A DNA stretch of 33,148 bases from an uncultured Myxococcales bacterium (GTDB lineage Bacteria > Myxococcota_A > UBA9042): contig CALGHC010000821.1 in the NCBI GenBank assembly GCA_937915965.1, positions 1 through 33,148 on the forward strand, read 5' to 3'. The notes beneath the pieces are model-generated. The model saw nothing but the letters and a program-made list of their open reading frames with translations. It did not search any database and had not been told where the DNA came from. How positions within the stretch are numbered: the first letter of the stretch is position 1; the number at the start of each line of letters is the position of its first letter. Shown here piece by piece: positions 29,412 through 33,148 of the stretch. The position numbers and the translations under genes were made by a program.

Positions 29412-29702
29412 TCAGTGGTAGTCCACGAGCCGCACGTCGTCGGCGCCGCCATCGGACCAGCGGAAGACAACCCGCCACTGGTCGTTCACCCGGATGCTGT
29501 GCAAGCCGGAGAGGTCGCCACCCAGAGCCTCCAGCCGGTTGCCCGGCGGTACCCGCAGGTCTTCCAGCCGAGCGGCAGCCTCGATCATGTCCAGCTTCCT
29601 CATGGCGGCCCGCACGAGTTTGCTGTCCAGCCTGCGGACCCTGCTGGTGGGGCGACCGTGGTACAGGTCCGCCGTGAGCTTGTCGTCGAACGTGCGGATC
29701 AT
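29412..29702 (-). CDS. higB: HigB/RelE-family toxin
   Basis: MIRTFDDKLTADLYHGRPTSRVRRL...LEALGGDLSGLHSIRVNDQWRVVFRWSDGGADDVRLVDYH; upstream of higA in the canonical order. Confidence 0.93.
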   Translation of the reverse strand: MIRTFDDKLTADLYHGRPTSRVRRLDSKLVRAAMRKLDMIEAAARLEDLRVPPGNRLEALGGDLSGLHSIRVNDQWRVVFRWSDGGADDVRLVDYH

Positions 29703-29854
29703 GCAGGCCACCTCGCATCCTGAGTGCATCTTGCATGATTACACGGCAACCGTGAAGGCATGAATGTCGTGGCTGCATCGCCTGGAAATCCAAAGCCGAA
29801 TCGGACCGCGATTCTGTGGGGAGCCAGATGAAATTACAGCCAAACGTCTGCTTC

Positions 29855-29924
29855 AGACGTTGAAGCGTAGTGCAGGCTGTCTGTGATTGCGGGCACTTGG
29901 GGCGGCAATCCCCACTTTGTCACC
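29855..29924 (+). repeat. ~70-bp dispersed repeat, copy C
   Basis: AGACGTTGAAGCGTAGTGCAGGCTGTCTGTGATTGCGGGCACTTGGGGCGGCAATCCCCACTTTGTCACC. Confidence 0.75.
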
Positions 29925-30037
29925 GTACGCTTCTCGAAAGCGACGAAAGGAGCGCAGGGACGCCCCTTGCAGTTTGCGCTCCGGTAGTGTTACAAAACGT
30001 CGGCACATATAGGCAAAGGCAGACATTTAGACACGAC

Positions 30038-30658
30038 ATGGCTGACCACGACCGAGACATCTCCCCAGTCCAGCAGCGGGCTCTTGCCCTGGTTCGAGAG
30101 GTAGGTGTGCTGCGGCCCCGTGACCTCGATTGCCACGACATCCCCCGGGAGCACCTGCGGCGACTTCGGGACAAGGGGCTCCTCGAACAGGTGGGGCGAG
30201 GGCTCTACGTGCTCCCCGACGCCGATCTTGGAGCCCACTTCGGGCTCGTCACGGCCTGCAAGCGGGTACCACATGGCGTCGTCTGCCTGCTGTCCGCCCT
30301 GCGGTTTCACGAGATGACGACGCAGGCGCCGTTCGAGGTCTGGATGGCAGTTGACCGTCGAGCCCGACTCCCCAAGACGCCAGAGCTTCCCCTGCGCATC
30401 GTTCGGTTCTCCGGCAAGGCGCTTCGATTCGGGGTCGAGCAGCACGAGGTCGAGGGTGTCGCGGTCCGGGTGTACGGACCGGCCAAGACGGTGGCCGACT
30501 GCTTCAAGTACCGCAACAAGATCGGCGTCGATGTCGCCGTCGAGGCGCTGAGGGACTACTTTCGCCTTCGGAAGGGGACGGTCGACGACCTATGGATGTA
30601 CGCCGGGGCCTGCCGGGTCAAGTCTGTGATGCGCCCCTACATGGAGGCCCTGGCGTGA
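30038..30658 (+). CDS. abiEi: AbiEi-family antitoxin / transcriptional regulator
   Basis: wHTH RPRDLDCHDIPREHLRRLRDKGLLEQVGRGLYVLPD; PHGVVCLLSALRFHEMTTQ; VYGPAKTVADCFKYRNKIGVDVAVEALRDY. Confidence 0.9.
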   Translation: MADHDRDISPVQQRALALVREVGVLRPRDLDCHDIPREHLRRLRDKGLLEQVGRGLYVLPDADLGAHFGLVTACKRVPHGVVCLLSALRFHEMTTQAPFEVWMAVDRRARLPKTPELPLRIVRFSGKALRFGVEQHEVEGVAVRVYGPAKTVADCFKYRNKIGVDVAVEALRDYFRLRKGTVDDLWMYAGACRVKSVMRPYMEALA

Positions 30659-31455
30659 CCTCGTCCAAGGTGAAGAACCTGCCCGCCTCCGTCCGTGCCC
30701 GCCTGCTGAACCTTGCCCGGGAGCGTGGAGAGGACTTCACCGGGCTGCTCACGAGGTACGTCCTGGAACGCTTCATGTTCCGGCTGGCCTCGTCGGAGTA
30801 CGCTGATCGCTTCGTCCTCAAGGGCGCCACGCTCTTCGCCATTTGGAGCGATCAACCGCACCGACCGACCCGAGACATCGACCTGCTGGGCTTCGGCGTG
30901 AACGACGTGCCCGCCCTGGTGGAGGTGTTCGGGCAGGTCTGTCAGCAGGATGTGGAGCCCGACGGCCTCGTCTTCGCCGCCGACTCTGTGCAGGGCGGAC
31001 TCATCCGAGAGGATCGGATCTACGAGGGCGTGCGAGTCACGCTGATGGAGGAGACCGTGGTGGCCGAGAAGCTCCAGGCGATGGTCGCTCTTGGCATCGT
31101 GAACAGCCGGATGAAGGACTTCTACGACATCTGGGTGCTGGCCCGAGACAACGCCTTCGAGGGTTCGGTGCTGAGCGAGGCTGTCCGCCGAACCTTTGCT
31201 CGGAGGCGTTCACCCTTGCAGTCGAGGCCGCCCGTGGCCCTGACTTTGGAGTTCTCGGACGACCCTGCGAAGGCAGTCCAGTGGCGAGCGTTCCTTCGTC
31301 GAGGTCGGCTCGTTGCGGGTGAACCCGGACTTCACGAGGTCGTCCAACTCCTTGCCGGGTTCCTGCTCCCGATGCTCGGCCTGTCCGAGTCCGGCGCTTC
31401 TGTCCACCAACAGTGGCCGCCCGGCGGGCCTTGGCGCTCGGTCCCGGGGCGCTGA
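30656..31455 (+). pseudogene. AbiEii/AbiGii-family nucleotidyltransferase toxin with probable internal in-frame deletion
   Basis: GTG start; ADRFVLKGATLFAIWSDQPHRPTRDIDLLGFG; YEGVRVTLMEETVVAEKLQAMVALGIVNSRMKDFYDIWVLAR lacks the intervening QIDIGFGD-type segment expected in the family. Confidence 0.75.
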
Positions 31456-31543
31456 TCTGGGACGAACGGGGCCGACTCGGGCCGGATTCTGGACTTGGCG
31501 TCCGTCATAAGTGTTTGAAAATAGGGACCAAGCGAGCCGGTCT

Positions 31544-31613
31544 AGACATTGAGCCGGAAGTTTGGCGGCTTGTAATTCCAAACGGTTGCGGCCGTTGTCT
31601 CCAGTTTGTCGCC
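31544..31613 (+). repeat. ~70-bp dispersed repeat, copy D
   Basis: AGACATTGAGCCGGAAGTTTGGCGGCTTGTAATTCCAAACGGTTGCGGCCGTTGTCTCCAGTTTGTCGCC. Confidence 0.8.
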
Positions 31614-31651
31614 GGTTCGGCTGAACAGAGCCTCGGGCCGAGCGGGGCCGT

Positions 31652-31706
31652 GGTTTCCTAAATGTGTCGAGTTTCCTTGCGAGGAAACTTGGTGTATAAA
31701 GGAAAC
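31652..31706. promoter_or_regulatory. Nested inverted repeats GTTTCC..GTTTCC..GGAAAC..GGAAAC, candidate AbiEi-like operator
   Basis: Perfect AGTTTCCT-TGCG-AGGAAACT at 31670-31689 plus outer GGTTTCC and GGAAAC abutting the ATG. Confidence 0.6.
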
Positions 31707-32747
31707 ATGAGCCAACTCGAACGACAGGCCGTCGACGAACTCCCCGCCCGCATCGAGGCCTGGCTCGGCGTGCCGGTTCGGGTCGAGCGAGAAGTCCGCA
31801 GGGCAGGCACCAAGTTCGACCTGGTCATCCATACATCGACCAGCGCCTTCGTCTTCGAGGTGAAGGGGCGAGACGACTTGGCGACCCTGGAGCGTGCGTA
31901 CCATCATCTCCGAGCGTACACCGAGTTGGACGCCAGCGCCGTCCCTGTTCTCGTCGTGCCCTTCATGGGGCCGACGGGCAGGGGGTGGGCCGAGGAGCGT
32001 GGCCTCGCCTGGATGGATCTGTCTGGGAACGCCGACGTCCGGGCTCCTGGCGTCCGGGTGTTGATCGAGGGCAAGTCCAACCTCTTCACCTCGCCGGGGA
32101 GGCCGTCGACCGCCTTCAGCCCGAAAGGATCCCGCCTCGCCCGGGTCCTGCTCGCCGACCCAGAGCGTGCGTGGCGACAGGTCGAGCTCGTGGGGGAGAC
32201 GGGACTCAGCGCCGGCTACGTCAGCAAGGTCGTTGGTCGGCTGCTCGACGACGGCCTGTTGGCGAGGAGAGGCGCCGGCGCCGTTCTGTCCCCAAAACCC
32301 GGCCTGCTCCTCGACGCCTGGGCACAGGACTACAACTTCAGCAAGCACGAGGTCCTGCGCTACCACATGGTCGGACGCACCGGCCTGAAGGTCTTGCGTG
32401 GACTTGCCGAGCGCCTTGGAGAGGTGGACGACCTGCAGTGGGCCGCCACTGGCTTGGCTGCCGCTTGGCTGCAGGACGGCTTTGCCGACTTCCGGCTCGT
32501 CTCGGCCTTCGTCTCACGGCCACCGGCCGAGCGCGAGGCCCCGGCGCTGCGGCGGGTCGACAAGGGGGAGAACGTCTGGCTGATCGTGCCCAACGACGAG
32601 GGGGTGTTCCACGGCGTCGCCGACAATGAGGGCGTCCCCTGTGTACTCCCGGTGCAAACGTGGCTGGACCTCGCTGGACATCCGGAGCGTTCCGAGGAGG
32701 CCGCCGAACACCTGCGGTCGAGCCGCCTGACTTGGAGCAACCGATGA
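31707..32747 (+). CDS. Type IV TA AbiEi-like regulator with N-terminal nuclease-like segment
   Basis: KFDLVIHTSTSAFVFEVKGR; WMDLSGNADVRAPGVRVLIEGKSN; RPSTAFSPKGSRLARVLLADPERAWRQVELVGETGLSAGYVSKVVGRLLDDGLL. Confidence 0.75.
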   Translation: MSQLERQAVDELPARIEAWLGVPVRVEREVRRAGTKFDLVIHTSTSAFVFEVKGRDDLATLERAYHHLRAYTELDASAVPVLVVPFMGPTGRGWAEERGLAWMDLSGNADVRAPGVRVLIEGKSNLFTSPGRPSTAFSPKGSRLARVLLADPERAWRQVELVGETGLSAGYVSKVVGRLLDDGLLARRGAGAVLSPKPGLLLDAWAQDYNFSKHEVLRYHMVGRTGLKVLRGLAERLGEVDDLQWAATGLAAAWLQDGFADFRLVSAFVSRPPAEREAPALRRVDKGENVWLIVPNDEGVFHGVADNEGVPCVLPVQTWLDLAGHPERSEEAAEHLRSSRLTWSNR

Positions 32748-33148
32748 CCGACCCGAAGTACGCCTCCGACTACGACAGGGGATTGGCTGGCGAGGCTCGC
32801 GGCTGTGCCTGACGGCGGCCACGATCCTGGGCGACCTTCTCGACGACATCGTTGTGGTCGGCGGGCTGGTGCCGTACCTCATCGTCGATCAGGAGCAAGC
32901 CGCCGAGCCGCACGTCGGCACCCGTGATCTGGATCTGGGCCTCGCCCTGGCCGTGCTCGATGGCGGGCGCTACGAGGAGATCAGCGAGAGCCTTCGTCGG
33001 GAGGGCTTCAAGGCAATGGTGATGGACGACGGCGGGATCCGGCGGCCCACTTGGGTGCTCCCGGGCACGCTCATCAGCATCGACTTTCTCATCTGCCACA
33101 GACCGCGCTATCTGATCCTCCCAAGGTCGCCTGAACTGATCACCCCCA
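32744..33148 (+). pseudogene. Frameshifted nucleotidyltransferase (toxin partner), truncated by window edge
   Basis: Frame from ATG 32744: MTDPKYASDYDRGLAGEARGCA*; continues in another frame from about 32800: LCLTAATILGDLLDDIVVVGGLVPYLIVDQ...HVGTRDLDLGLALAVLDGGRYEEISESLRREGF. Confidence 0.7.

Noticed and set aside
28278-31613. Calling the 70-bp repeats integron attC sites outright
   Set aside because: No clear RYYYAAC/GTTRRRY core pairs and no integron integrase visible in the window; kept only as one hypothesis
31542-32366. 274-aa minus-strand ORF
   Set aside because: Antisense of the AbiEi-like gene; its C-terminus is only translated repeat copy D
32780-32812. Programmed -1 frameshift in the nucleotidyltransferase
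   Set aside because: No evident slippery heptamer; a one-base loss or sequencing error is simpler
32770-33099. 109-aa minus-strand ORF
   Set aside because: Antisense of the frameshifted nucleotidyltransferase, which has recognisable motifs on the plus strand

Overview
The window is high-GC and fits a deltaproteobacterial or Myxococcota/Bradymonadota-like chromosome (inference from composition, Cys-rich repeat proteins and lipoprotein style). Two parts differ in character. (1) About 1-26.4 kb is mostly intact envelope and metabolic genes: an ftsE-ftsX-envC-like operon with a lipoprotein, a beta-barrel protein, a PpiC-type PPIase lipoprotein, gcvPB, an aldo/keto reductase, rpe, a lamin-tail-domain lipoprotein, a DUF368 membrane protein, a protein with two radical-SAM-like regions, a Cys-rich repeat protein and a second secreted protein that both end in fibrinogen-like domains, a LolA-like protein, a tandem-domain SpeD-like protein, a DUF1302-like porin, hflK-hflC and a half-size UPF0016 protein. 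(2) About 26.4-33.1 kb is a toxin-antitoxin island: a GNAT-type TA remnant fused through HigBA remnants to a methyltransferase, Phd/ParE, HigBA, AbiEi/AbiEii with an internal deletion in AbiEii, and a second AbiEi-like gene followed by a frameshifted nucleotidyltransferase. The most interesting signal is a roughly 70-bp non-coding repeat family, four diverged copies all in the same orientation (28278-28344, 29024-29094, 29855-29924, 31544-31613), that separates the TA modules; the first copy truncates a lipoprotein reading frame. Other leads are the SpeD-like protein with a pseudo-catalytic N-terminal half, the twin radical-SAM-like protein, and several in-frame short tandem repeats in signal peptides and a 5' leader. 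All calls come from reading the sequence and remembered family motifs; no searches were run.
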